Positions 53,555-63,436 of a stretch of DNA of 64,000 nt are shown piece after piece. Under the pieces are notes generated by a model, which saw only the letters and a list, made by a program, of their open reading frames with translations, had not been told where the DNA came from and made no database searches. The DNA comes from Argyresthia goedartella (Eukaryota > Arthropoda > Insecta > Lepidoptera > Argyresthiidae), in assembly GCA_949825045.1 (NCBI GenBank), contig OX463815.1:33843356-33907355 (forward strand), written 5' to 3'. Each line of letters starts with the position of its first letter. Within the stretch, counting starts at the first letter, position 1. A program made the position numbers and the translations under genes.

Positions 53555-53645
53555 ATATTCAGGGGGTTTGATCAGAGCAACGTTATTTTTCACTCCTCCA
53601 TATAAAACAGCTGATCGCCCGGCCCACACTGTATTTTCCTTCTTA
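53555..53645. mobile_element. MITE fragment
   Basis: Matches the inner arm of the 47396-47613 MITE (tttgatcagagcaac, ttatttttcactcc, cagctga). One arm only. Confidence 0.6.
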
Positions 53646-53840
53646 TTGTAATGGCTTTCCACTACTGGAGGTTGGCGGTGAGCTCTCCATTCTCCTCTCT
53701 GTTCTTTGCCAAGCGGATGAGCTGTTCTACGCTGGCCATTGCCGTCCATTCCCTAATGTTGTGGAACCACAATTTCCTCCTTCTGCCAGCGCGACTCTTT
53801 TCTCTACCTGACCCATTACGATGAACTAGAGGTGACTGAC
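53640..53840 (-). pseudogene. Non-LTR retrotransposon RT C-terminal fragment
   Basis: The minus strand reads RRRKLWFHNIREWTAMASVE, then QLIRLAKNREENGELTANLQ and a stop. This end segment is common in animal endonuclease-RT proteins. There is a frame change in the middle. A short, old relic. Confidence 0.6.
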
Positions 53841-53849
53841 TGTTCCTGT

Positions 53850-54545
53850 GTTCCCTAGTAACTACTCAATGGCTCAACCACAGAGTACCTTGTTGTGGGT
53901 TATCCGATATTGATAAAAGATACGTCATGAGATTTGTCTTGATCGAGCCGAGTGTCACTGGGTACTATTTATAGAAAGAAACAAAATGGCGGATTTTGTG
54001 CGCTGTAATGTGCGGGCTAAAAAACCTTTTTACAAGACCCTCGAGGGGGTTTCAAAATAAATCTTGCACAAATTATTGCGCAAACTATGAATAATAGTTT
54101 GTGCAAGATAGTTTTAAACTAAGCATTTGCAGATTTTTCGTAATTTTGTTTAACACCTGTTTATTTGGCAATGAACAATCGCCCATAAAAGCGTAAAACA
54201 AGCAGATAAGCCTAATATGTAGGGGGGTTTCAGCTTATATTAATTGTAACAAAAGTGGGTATGCCAAACCAAAGTTTGCGGCCTTGAAAGTAGGGGACAA
54301 CTTTTGGTGGCCCAAAAAAAAGTCAAAATTTTCGGACTTATTCCAGTTTTTCACTTTTTATTTGTAAAGAACCGTGTTAGAGTAAATTTAAGAAGTTAAA
54401 AATAAGAAGAAAAAAAGCATAATTGGTTCAGTAGTTTGATTTTTATGGGGATCCGAAAAAGAGATTTTGTTTTTTCAACTTTGCTAAAAACTGTGTTTCA
54501 CCCATTTTCAATGTGCTGTAACTTTCCAAGAACAAACTTTTTTCA
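53850..54545. other. Non-coding target DNA before element C
   Basis: No gene. It includes a loose inverted repeat around cttgcacaaattatt (54062-54110). This is the locus into which element C inserted and it continues at 60975. Confidence 0.4.
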
Positions 54546-54550
54546 ATCCC

Positions 54551-54794
54551 TGTTCAGAAATGAAGCCTATATATAAGTCCTAGTTAATTCAAGTTATTGT
54601 TAAATGTTAGTACATACATTAAAATTACCGACGCCTGTGTAAACGTGTTTACAATTACTGCGAATGTTGCTCTGTAACAAGTGACAGGCGTTCTTGAATG
54701 CTCTTTCTCAATAGATAAATCTAATACGTGTGCAAAGGAGTGTTTTCTTTCTTCTGCCCAAATCTTCAAAAATAAATTATCTCAATTCACAACA
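54551..54794 (+). repeat. 5' LTR of element C
   Basis: 244 bases, TG...CA ends, base-for-base the same as 60726-60969 in my comparison. It contains a TATA-like stretch (tatatataag, 54568-54577) and an AATAAA (54771-54776), plausible promoter and polyadenylation signals. Confidence 0.95.
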
Positions 54795-54814
54795 TGGTCC
54801 AAGATCGTTGCCGG
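54795..54814 (+). promoter_or_regulatory. Candidate primer-binding site
   Basis: Starts TGG immediately after the 5' LTR, as expected for pairing with the CCA end of a host tRNA. I cannot name the tRNA. Confidence 0.5.
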
Positions 54815-55462
54815 ATGCTCGAATACGACATCTAACTTCATTGAATGCTGTTTGCGGAGCTGTTTCGTTGGTGAAAACGTGATAGTGAAAGAACAAAGGA
54901 ATCCTGAGATCCAATGTGCTTCGTGGACATTAATTATTAGGGTTAGAGGTTGTATTTAATTGGAAAGCCCAGTACTCATTCATATTCAGGTAGTATTAAT
55001 TATGAAATAAAAGGTTGGTACACTCACTTTAATTACTATTTATTACTTACAAACTAATTAACTCAGTTAAATACTGAGAGGTTAACTTCATTGCCGCTAT
55101 TGATTAGAACATTTATGCCGTTAATGCGCATATTGTATGACTATTTAGTACACTCATTAATGTTCAAAATCGATATCATTTATTTGTAATGTTTAGCTAT
55201 AACTGTAAGTAATATCTATTGCACAACTATTGTAGCTAGGCAGGTAAGTAGTTACATTCATTGTGAGATTTATCTGTAAACAAGGTGAGCAATTGATTGC
55301 AAGTCAGTAGGTATTGTTATTTTAACCCGTTATTTGAGACTGTAGATAATCCCTGAGTGTTAATGTTCACAATACATTAAAAACATAATAATCCTAATAG
55401 GTAATTGTGATCTAGTAGTTATAAATTAATAGTTGTTCATATCTGTAAATTCCAGGCTTGCA
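54815..55462 (+). other. 5' leader of element C
   Basis: About 650 bases without a coding frame between the primer-binding site and gag. Just before the gag ATG there is a possible splice acceptor (taaattccag, ending 55454). Nothing else is evident. Confidence 0.5.
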
Positions 55463-58400
55463 ATGGCTACCCAGAAAGCGCCAGAACTTGAGGACATGGA
55501 GCAGTTAGTCAGAAAACGTGCTAGCTATAAAGGGCAACTGACTACATTTAAGTCCTTTATGACTAAAGTCAGTGATTCATCATTGACTTCGGCAGAGGCA
55601 GGCGAGTTACAGTTACGGACAGCTAAGTTTGAAGAGCTATATAACAAATTCGATGAGGTGCAGTTAACGATCGAATGTTTGGAGAAAAATTACACAACTG
55701 AAGAACGATCGGAGTTCGAAAATCTTTACTTTAAATTGCTCGCTCGGGCACAGGATTATCTTAGATCTCATAATAAACAATCATCACAGGATGACGAATC
55801 GAATTCCTGTATTACAACCGCACAAATGAAAAAACCAAGACTTGTTAAATTGCCTACAATTTCACTGCCAAAGTTTAATGGTTCTTATGATCAGTGGTTG
55901 GAATTCAGAGATACCTTTTCCAGTCTGATCGATTCTGTTGACGATATTGACCCAATAAATAAATTCCACTACCTTAGGGCATCGTTAGAGGGTTCCGCTG
56001 CTGTGGTAATACAGTCGATTGAATTCTCGGCTAGTGGCTATTCTGTTGCGTGGAAACTTCTGTGTGACCGCTACGATAATAAAAGGTTGTTGATACAAAA
56101 TCATATTTCATCGATATTCAACATCGATGCGATCACAAAGGAGTCCTCAGTCGCACTTAAACGTCTCACAGACCAAATAAATAAAAACCTTCGTGCTTTA
56201 GAATTGCTAGGCGAACCTGTCAATCAGTGGGACACTCTGCTCATTTATATAATCACACAAAAAATTGATGCGAAAACATTTCGAGAATGGGAAGAGTGTA
56301 AGGGTCGCTTAGACAAAGAAGCTGCAATCACGTTTGACATATTCTTGAGCTTCTTGCGAAACCACGCAGATTTGATTGAAACGATAGAATCATCTCGTAA
56401 CAAAAGCCATAATCAAAATCAAATAAACGATAATAAACAAAACCCTAAAATCAAAACTCTGTTTTCTGTCCAAGAAAGTGGAGGTTCTGTCGTCAAGCCA
56501 TGTCCTAAGTGTAACGGTGAACATGCCCTTAATAATTGCTCACAATTTCTTGCTTTAAGCAATGAGGCCCGTTTAGCAGAATTGCCCCAATTCAAGGCAT
56601 GCTTTAATTGTTTGCGCTCGGGTCATTTCTCAAACCGTTGTAAAAGACCCGGTTGCAAAATATGTAAACGCAAACATAACACATTAGTGCATGTCTCTAA
56701 TCATAAACAGGTTGTAGATAATAGTACAACAAAGTCAAGTTCTGTTCCAGTCAGTTCAGTTCAGTCCGTCAATGAGACAAAGGGACCTGAGTCATTCAAT
56801 GCTTCAATAGTGCAACAGACTCCTAATTTAACGCTCTCAGCGAGCCTCACACCATCGGGTCACAATCAAGAATGCGAGGTTTTACTATCAACAGCACTAG
56901 TTAAGTTGTATGACAACAACAATCGCGAGATAATAGCTCGCGCGCTGTTAGATAGCGGCAGCACAGCCTGCTTAATAACCGAGCATTTGTCTAACCAATT
57001 AGGTGTGACTATGATGAATGTGGATCAATCCATTGTAGGTATAAACAACATTACGTCACGCATCGGCAAGGTATGCAACGTAACAATGAAGTCGCTTCAC
57101 GAAAATTATAAAACAAAGTTACGTTGTTTTGTTTTACCTACTATCACTGATAATGTACCGACTCAACAACTGGACGTTGCCACTATCCAGATACCCTCCA
57201 ATTTGTGTTTAGCTGATCCAAACTTTCATTCACCTGCATCGATTGATTTGATTCTAGGTGCTGATATCTTCTGGGACCTATTAGGATCACAACACATAAA
57301 GTTAGGTATGGGTAAACCGGTTCTGCAAGAAACTAGGCTTGGCTGGATAGTATCGGGGCGTTTATTAAAAAATGCGAGTATTTCGGGTAATACTCCGCTT
57401 AAATGTAACTTCGTCAAAACCACTGACATTCAAGACCAACTTACACGGTTTTGGCAGCTTGAAGAAGTGTGCCCTCAAATGACAGATTACTCTCCAGAAG
57501 AGAAATTATGCGAAGAACATTTTATAAAAAATACAACTCGACAAGAAGATGGCCGTTTCTGCGTTCAAATTCCTTTAAAAGGGAACCCTAATTTACTTGG
57601 GCAATCGTTTAGGAAAGCCGAACATTGCCTGGTTTCTCTTGAACGTAGACTTAAATCACAGCCAAAACTTAATGATATGTACCGCGATTTCATGTCTGAA
57701 TACGAGGCCTTAGGACACATGTCACCAAGCAACTACAGCCCTGACTCTCACGATTATTACATACCGCATCACGGGGTGCTACGAGAAAGTAGTTCTACCA
57801 CAAAATTAAGAGTAGTGTTCAACGCCAGTAGCCCCACCACGTCAAGGATGTCATCAAACGACATTCAAATGGTGGGCCCCACTGTACAAGACAACTTGAT
57901 CTCTTTACTTTTGCGTTTCAGAATGTATACATACGTTCTGACTGCAGACGTGGAGAAAATGTATCGCTGCGTAATGGTAAACAAAAATGATAGGTATTTA
58001 CAAAAAATACTGTGGCGAAAAAACCCCAACGATGAGAGTCCGACTGTGTATGAATTAAATACGGTGACTTATGGTACGGCCAGCGCACCATTTCTTGCTA
58101 CGAGAGTTTTAAAACAAATAGGTGTCGAGTGCAATGATAAAAGGATGTCTGACGTCATCATGAAAGATTTTTACGTGGACGATCTTGTTACCGGCACTTT
58201 TACTAAAGCTGAAGCCCTTGAAATACGCAAAGGGGTCACTCAGGAGCTTGCGTCTGCCGGAATGAATTTGCGTAAATGGAAGTCTAATGACCCCCAATTA
58301 GCGTCAGATATGCCATCAACAAGAGTCAATTTGGATATCAGTAGTGCTGCGAACTCAAGCAAAATTTTAGGTCTTGCATGGGACACAAATAAAGATAATT

Positions 58401-59053
58401 TTCAGTTCCCTATTAAAGAGTTCATCAGCAATAAAAATACCAAGCGTGATATACTGTCTACGATATCCCAAATATTTGACCCTCTCGGTTTATTAGCACC
58501 TTGCGTCATCAACATGAAAATGCTTTTACAAAAGCTGTGGCTGGAAAAACTTGATTGGGATCAACAGATACCACCAACAATTAGTAAAGAATGGGCTGAC
58601 ATCTTAACGAGTTTGGCAACCCTAAATGATTTAAATGTACCTAGAATGGTAACGTGTAATGGTTATCGTAGGTTTGACTTACACATATTTGCCGATGCCT
58701 CTGAACGAGCATACGGGGCCTGTGCATATGTTCGCACATTTAATGAGAGCGGCGAAGTTTGGGTACGACTACTCTTTGCTAAAAGTCGTGTAGCTCCATT
58801 AAAACCGACCACGATACCTAGGCTCGAACTATGTGCTGCACTCGTTGCCGCTCGTATCTATGAAATGATAACCAATTCACTTCGTGGTATTGTTGTCGGT
58901 CAAGTCACTTTCTGGACCGACTCAATGATCGTTTTAGGCTGGCTAAAGATGCTCCCTATAAAACTTCAGCCATTTGTTCGCAACCGTGTAGCAGAAATTT
59001 TGGACATGTGCCAACTCATAGTAATCCTGCTGATCTCATTTCTCGCGGAGTAG
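55463..59053 (+). CDS. Element C gag-pol polyprotein, first frame
   Basis: Starts at ATG 55463 (MATQKAPELEDM). Order: gag with a DUF1759-type domain (KLPTISLPKFNGSYDQWLEF, about residue 130); zinc knuckles (CPKCNGEHALNNC, CFNCLRSGHFSNRC, CKICKRKHNTLVH, about residues 345-410); protease (ALLDSGSTACLI, about residue 495); RT (LRVVFNASSPTTS, TADVEKMYRC, YGTASAPFLAT, catalytic YVDD in DFYVDDLVTG, about residue 905); Pao post-RT domain (IFDPLGLLAPCV) and RNase H (HIFADASERAYGACAYV, FWTDSMIVLGWL). All motifs look intact. The frame ends prematurely at 59053 after a shift in the RNase H end; pol continues from 59008 in another frame. Confidence 0.95.
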   Translation: MATQKAPELEDMEQLVRKRASYKGQLTTFKSFMTKVSDSSLTSAEAGELQLRTAKFEELYNKFDEVQLTIECLEKNYTTEERSEFENLYFKLLARAQDYLRSHNKQSSQDDESNSCITTAQMKKPRLVKLPTISLPKFNGSYDQWLEFRDTFSSLIDSVDDIDPINKFHYLRASLEGSAAVVIQSIEFSASGYSVAWKLLCDRYDNKRLLIQNHISSIFNIDAITKESSVALKRLTDQINKNLRALELLGEPVNQWDTLLIYIITQKIDAKTFREWEECKGRLDKEAAITFDIFLSFLRNHADLIETIESSRNKSHNQNQINDNKQNPKIKTLFSVQESGGSVVKPCPKCNGEHALNNCSQFLALSNEARLAELPQFKACFNCLRSGHFSNRCKRPGCKICKRKHNTLVHVSNHKQVVDNSTTKSSSVPVSSVQSVNETKGPESFNASIVQQTPNLTLSASLTPSGHNQECEVLLSTALVKLYDNNNREIIARALLDSGSTACLITEHLSNQLGVTMMNVDQSIVGINNITSRIGKVCNVTMKSLHENYKTKLRCFVLPTITDNVPTQQLDVATIQIPSNLCLADPNFHSPASIDLILGADIFWDLLGSQHIKLGMGKPVLQETRLGWIVSGRLLKNASISGNTPLKCNFVKTTDIQDQLTRFWQLEEVCPQMTDYSPEEKLCEEHFIKNTTRQEDGRFCVQIPLKGNPNLLGQSFRKAEHCLVSLERRLKSQPKLNDMYRDFMSEYEALGHMSPSNYSPDSHDYYIPHHGVLRESSSTTKLRVVFNASSPTTSRMSSNDIQMVGPTVQDNLISLLLRFRMYTYVLTADVEKMYRCVMVNKNDRYLQKILWRKNPNDESPTVYELNTVTYGTASAPFLATRVLKQIGVECNDKRMSDVIMKDFYVDDLVTGTFTKAEALEIRKGVTQELASAGMNLRKWKSNDPQLASDMPSTRVNLDISSAANSSKILGLAWDTNKDNFQFPIKEFISNKNTKRDILSTISQIFDPLGLLAPCVINMKMLLQKLWLEKLDWDQQIPPTISKEWADILTSLATLNDLNVPRMVTCNGYRRFDLHIFADASERAYGACAYVRTFNESGEVWVRLLFAKSRVAPLKPTTIPRLELCAALVAARIYEMITNSLRGIVVGQVTFWTDSMIVLGWLKMLPIKLQPFVRNRVAEILDMCQLIVILLISFLAE

Positions 59054-60738
59054 ACGTGAAATTGATTACTTCTATCAAACTGTGGTGGACAGGTCCATCA
59101 TTTTTGATTCAAAATGAATCAGAATGGCCTGCCATCTCGAAAAATAGTTGCACGCTACCTGAGTTGAAATCTGAAGTATCACTTTATGTGAATAAATCGC
59201 AAACACTTCAGACAAATGTCATTATAGATTTCAACCGCTTCTCGAACTATACAAGATTGATTCGAACAGTAGCCTATATACAAAAATTCATCAATTTGTG
59301 TAAAAAGCAAATCATAAATAAATTAATTGTAACTAAAGATGAATTAAATAGATCCTTAAAACTAATAATAAAAATCTCTCAACAAGAATCCTTTCCTGAG
59401 TACGAATTATTAATAAATCAAAAACAGCTGCCTAAAGGTAGTAGCTTACTAAAACTTAATGTATTTTTAGATAAAGACAACTTAATTCGTGTGGGAGGGC
59501 GTTTAGAGAATTCAACATTTACATATGATAAAAAACATCCTATAGTATTACAGTCCAATCATCGATTTACAAAATTACTGTTTAATTATGAACACAAAAA
59601 ACAAATGCATGCCGGTCCTCAATTACTGTTAGCCACAATAAGAAATATGTACTGGCCTATTGGTGGCCGCAACTTAGCAAAAACTTGTTATCATGCGTGC
59701 GTAGTGTGTCACCGTATGAAAGGTCAAGTAGTGGCACCGTTAATGGGAAATTTACCGCAGCAGCGACTTGAATCAGGAGGTCATCCCTTTGAAAGCGTGG
59801 GCGTGGATTACGCTGGTCCTATTCTGTCCGCGAATCGTCAAGGTCGAGGTTGTAGACTGGTAAAGGTCTACATCGCTATATTCATATGCTTCGCCACAAA
59901 GGCAGTCCATATTGAATTGGTGGGTGATTTAACAAGTAGCTGTTATTTACAAGCATTGCGTAGGTTCATGTCGCGGAGAGGAAAACCGGTGGATATCTTC
60001 TCAGATAATGGCACCTCATTCGTGGGAGCTTATAATGAGCTTTCTAAATTCTTGAAGGAAAACTGTAACTTGCTTGCGGAAGCTGGAGCCAGTGAAGGCA
60101 CAGAATTTCACTTCATTCCTTCTTACTCCCCTCATTTTGGTGGTCTCTGGGAAGCCGGCGTAAAGTCTATAAAATATCATTTACAACGAGTACTGGGTAA
60201 TTGTAAACTTACATATGAAGAGCTTTATAGCACGTTGGTCCAGATTGAAGCAATCTTAAACTCGCGACCCATCACTCCCTTATCATCGGATCCCGACGAC
60301 ATGTATCCACTGACTCCCGGACACTTTCTGATCGGACGTCCAATCACCAGTTTGCCGACACGAGATCTCACAGGCCACTCTTACGATCACTTGGCACGAT
60401 ATGAAAGGATTGAACACTTGCGCCAACAGTTTTGGTCCAGATGGTCGTCAGAGTACGTGTCAGAATTGCAGCAAAGGACAAAATGGAAGACTTCAAACTA
60501 CCCTCTCAAACTAAATGCCTTAGTTTTAATAAAGGAGGACAATCTTCCACCCTTGAAGTGGCGACTGGGGCGTATAACAGCCATTCATCCTGGAGCCGAC
60601 GGAGTTTGCAGAGTAGCAGACATTAAGACTACAGGAGGTGTTGTGAGAAGATCTTTCAGCAAAATTTGTCCGTTACCTCTCGATGACGTTTCTGTTGAAA
60701 GCGCGTCTTTCAACGTCGGGGGGCATGTTCAGAAATGA
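59008..60738 (+). CDS. Element C pol, integrase frame
   Basis: Picks up the end of the RNase H domain (PTHSNPADLISRG) and runs through an integrase with zinc-binding region (HAGPQLLLATIRNMYW, CVVCHRMKG), DDE core (GVDYAGPI with Asp; FSDNGTSFVGA with Asp; HFGGLWEAGVKSIKYHL with Glu) and the DUF5641-like C-terminus (WSRWSSEYVSELQ, PLKWRLGRI). It has no stops. The frame ends at a TGA at 60736-60738 that lies inside the 3' LTR, 13 bases past its start. It is one frame off from gag-pol; the codons between the RNase H end and PTHSN are fewer than usual, suggesting a small deletion. Confidence 0.95.
   Translation: MPTHSNPADLISRGVDVKLITSIKLWWTGPSFLIQNESEWPAISKNSCTLPELKSEVSLYVNKSQTLQTNVIIDFNRFSNYTRLIRTVAYIQKFINLCKKQIINKLIVTKDELNRSLKLIIKISQQESFPEYELLINQKQLPKGSSLLKLNVFLDKDNLIRVGGRLENSTFTYDKKHPIVLQSNHRFTKLLFNYEHKKQMHAGPQLLLATIRNMYWPIGGRNLAKTCYHACVVCHRMKGQVVAPLMGNLPQQRLESGGHPFESVGVDYAGPILSANRQGRGCRLVKVYIAIFICFATKAVHIELVGDLTSSCYLQALRRFMSRRGKPVDIFSDNGTSFVGAYNELSKFLKENCNLLAEAGASEGTEFHFIPSYSPHFGGLWEAGVKSIKYHLQRVLGNCKLTYEELYSTLVQIEAILNSRPITPLSSDPDDMYPLTPGHFLIGRPITSLPTRDLTGHSYDHLARYERIEHLRQQFWSRWSSEYVSELQQRTKWKTSNYPLKLNALVLIKEDNLPPLKWRLGRITAIHPGADGVCRVADIKTTGGVVRRSFSKICPLPLDDVSVESASFNVGGHVQK
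60716..60725 (+). promoter_or_regulatory. Polypurine tract of element C
   Basis: A run of G (cggggggca) directly before the 3' LTR, expected to prime plus-strand DNA synthesis. It lies within the coding sequence for the last pol residues. Confidence 0.7.
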
Positions 60739-60969
60739 AGCCTATATATAAGTCCTAGTTAATTCAAGTTATTGTTAAATGTTAGTACATACATTAAAAT
60801 TACCGACGCCTGTGTAAACGTGTTTACAATTACTGCGAATGTTGCTCTGTAACAAGTGACAGGCGTTCTTGAATGCTCTTTCTCAATAGATAAATCTAAT
60901 ACGTGTGCAAAGGAGTGTTTTCTTTCTTCTGCCCAAATCTTCAAAAATAAATTATCTCAATTCACAACA
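60726..60969 (+). repeat. 3' LTR of element C
   Basis: Same length and sequence as the 5' LTR by eye. The first 13 bases encode the end of pol. Confidence 0.95.
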
Positions 60970-60974
60970 ATCCC

Positions 60975-61610
60975 GCTCATTTCTAAATATTCTACAACTT
61001 TCAGGAATGAGAGGGATTGATAAAGTTTGTTGTTGGAAAGTCATTTTTTTATTATTTTTTGACTCAATAAAGCAAAATTTGGGAAACTTCTTAAATTCAC
61101 TAAATCGTTTGCGCTCTTTTTCGATACTATGAGTAAGGAAATAAATTCTGACTTGATTTTGAGGCGTAGGTATGCCCTCTGATTGCATCTGGAAATTGTC
61201 TCAATTGAAAATTTTCAAATCTGTTTTTTGATCTATACTGCTGGTTTCTTGTTCTCAAAATTTAAAATCTAAATTTTTCATGAGCTTGACTTGTCCAGCT
61301 GGTTTTTTGTTCCCTAGATACCCTCCTTATATTTTTATGCTTAAATACCTTTATCTAAACGCTTTAGGAATTGTACATACTTTTAAATATTTAGGTATCG
61401 TGTATTTATACCATAATTATCTGGAAATAAAAAGTAACAGACATAAGTAAAACCTATAAAATTATTTTTTTACAACTTAAAGTACAGGAAAATTTACTGA
61501 TATATTTATTTTTATTTCCAACGATCCATAAAATGTTAGAATTTACACTTATTTACAGGAATGCATATGCAATGCAATAATTAAATAGATACTGGAAATA
61601 TTAACAAATT
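60975..61610. other. Non-coding flank of element C
   Basis: AT-rich target DNA continuing from 54550. No gene or repeat that I can support. Confidence 0.4.
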
Positions 61611-61614
61611 TAGT

Positions 61615-63120
61615 CCTTTGATGGTCCCGGTTGAGGCTCTTCTTCCCCAGGCTGGTTGGCGTTGTTTCCTGCATCAGGTTGTAGATAATGGCATCTCAAC
61701 TTCCTCGATCCAAAGTTGCTCGTCAGCCTCATCCCAACCTTGCTCCTCACCGAGGTCACCGTCCAAGTCTACGTCGAGTTCATTGTCTGGACCGTTTGTG
61801 CGAAAACTCCCCACACAGTTCTTGCACTCAGTTGTGCCCTTGAGGCTTGACTTGCGATTAGTGCATGCACTAGTGCATCCCTTTTTGGAGCCGCAGAATA
61901 ACAGTTTCAGAAGCCCTTGTGGACCAGGATCTTTCATTATAGAAATGGGAATGGAGCTGAGTCCATGGTTGTCCCGTCTCCAACCCCATTCAAGTGGGTT
62001 CAGCGTGTTTCCCATCCACCCCTGAACCTGAAACTGCAGGTCCGCAGCGTCGAGTGTTAGAGGAAGTCGGGGCAAGATGAACTTCGCCTTCGTTAACAAC
62101 TTCACAAAGAGGTGATACCACAAATCATAGATGCTGCGGATGGTCGTTCTTCCAGTGCCATATTTGCCATCAGGGTCTTCTCCCCAGCTCTGCTGATGTC
62201 TGCTGGAGTTGCAGATGCGTTGTAGAAAACCCCGGCAGCTTCATTCAATCATGGCGTACTGTCGATGAGAGTACACAGTCTAATTTGCCCATGTTTAAAT
62301 GGCGTGGAAGTTGTGCCGCGCCCAGAGAAGAAATGTGTGAGCAGGAAGTGTTTCTTCTCGAACTGGTACGATGAGGTAGATAAGTGTGTTAGCTTGTCCC
62401 TTCTTTCCTGGTTTCAGAAGGTAGATGTTGTTGTATTTGGCTTTGCTGAGAGCCCCACACAGGATGACTGGACGTCAATATGCTAATTGACCACAAGTAC
62501 AGTGTCGAAGCTGGGTGACTGAGAACAGGCTATTGTCACAAGCAGTACATCAGCGTCTTCTGATGCCTCTAATACTAGAATGGAAGATTGTACCAGATGT
62601 TTTCTCAATATTTGAATGACTCAACAACTCTGATTCGTATCATTTCACAAGAATTTCTCCTGGGAAACAGCCGCGAGTGTACTCTCACCAAATATTATAT
62701 CAGCTGTAGTCTTCACTTTCTAGCGCCGAGCTTTTGCTGAGTTTATAGTGCCTCGCTGATTCGCCTCACATCGTGCGTGTTGACGAAGCTGACTTACTTT
62801 TTGCAGAAGACACCAAAAGAATCATTCTTGTTCCACACAACTTTGTAAAGGAGAAATCTTCCATCCACAACAATAATAACAGCTTGGAAGCCTTGTACAA
62901 GAGAGATTAAGTGCCCCTTCGTAATCCATCTTTGTTGAACAATGATAATGGATACGGTGCCAATTCATTCAATTCAGATCTTCGTCAGACTGTTTCGCTA
63001 TGTAGATTCGTTGAAACAATGTCGTACGATCAATAGCAGTCAGCATTTGGGAGCCAATTTTCAGGGGTAGTGTGACCTGGGAGAGTGTAACAACTTTATC
63101 CGTGCGTTTCAACTTAAGGC
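61615..63120 (-). pseudogene. Decayed repeat-family gene with cysteine-rich end
   Basis: The minus strand carries scattered homology to a multi-copy invertebrate protein that I remember but cannot name. Blocks: EDADVLLVTIA (about 62560), a segment like FEKKHFLLTHFFSGRGTTST (about 62345), AGEKTLMANMALEE (about 62170) and, in the open piece 62123-61674, FQVQGWMGNTLNPLEWGWRRDN, then a cysteine-rich CGSKKGCTSACTNRKSSLK..CKNC, and an acidic tail. The DVLL and GRGTT blocks resemble a PIN/XPG-like nuclease fold (inference). At least six stops or shifts show that it is dead. Confidence 0.5.
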
Positions 63121-63430
63121 TGTGGACGTTTTGGCCCATCATCTTTTATCACATACGCCTTGCCTATTTCTTGGGCTGATTGAAAATTCAACTGCCCCCC
63201 CCCCCCCCACTACGTCACTGATTATCGACATCATCACGTCGTCCTCCTCCTCCTGGAGGATGCTGGTGAAATCATACCATCAGTTTGTGAGAGTCCCGAG
63301 CTACGCTGGTGGGCATTGCATCGACATGCTGCTCAGACGAAACAGGGTGGTTATAGTTATAGTTTGTCGCGGGCCACTTTTCCGCAACTCGACGTCTTAA
63401 TTTTGCGCCTATTTTGCGTGACGTGGGTTA
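63121..63430. other. Non-coding, C-rich run
   Basis: Contains a run of about 16 C at 63196-63211. Probably the 3' UTR of the minus-strand LINE to the right, at least from about 63340. Confidence 0.4.
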
Positions 63431-63436
63431 GGGGCA

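Larger units (their letters stand above)
54551..60969 (+). mobile_element. Bel/Pao element C, complete with two LTRs
   Basis: 6,419 bases flanked by a 5-base target duplication (atccc, 54546-54550 and 60970-60974), within the 4-6 expected for Bel/Pao. LTRs are 244 bases, begin TGTT and end ACA. By eye they have no differences. Inside: primer-binding site, gag-pol, polypurine tract. No envelope gene. Confidence 0.95.

Noticed and set aside
54681..54959. Small ORF spanning the 5' LTR of element C, and its minus-strand partner repeated at 60759-60944
   Set aside because: The same reading appears in both LTRs and is explained by LTR duplication; there is no coding signature.
63181..63215. Poly-C run as a regulatory or quadruplex site
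   Set aside because: A single homopolymer run does not form the four-tract pattern, and its length may be a sequencing artefact.
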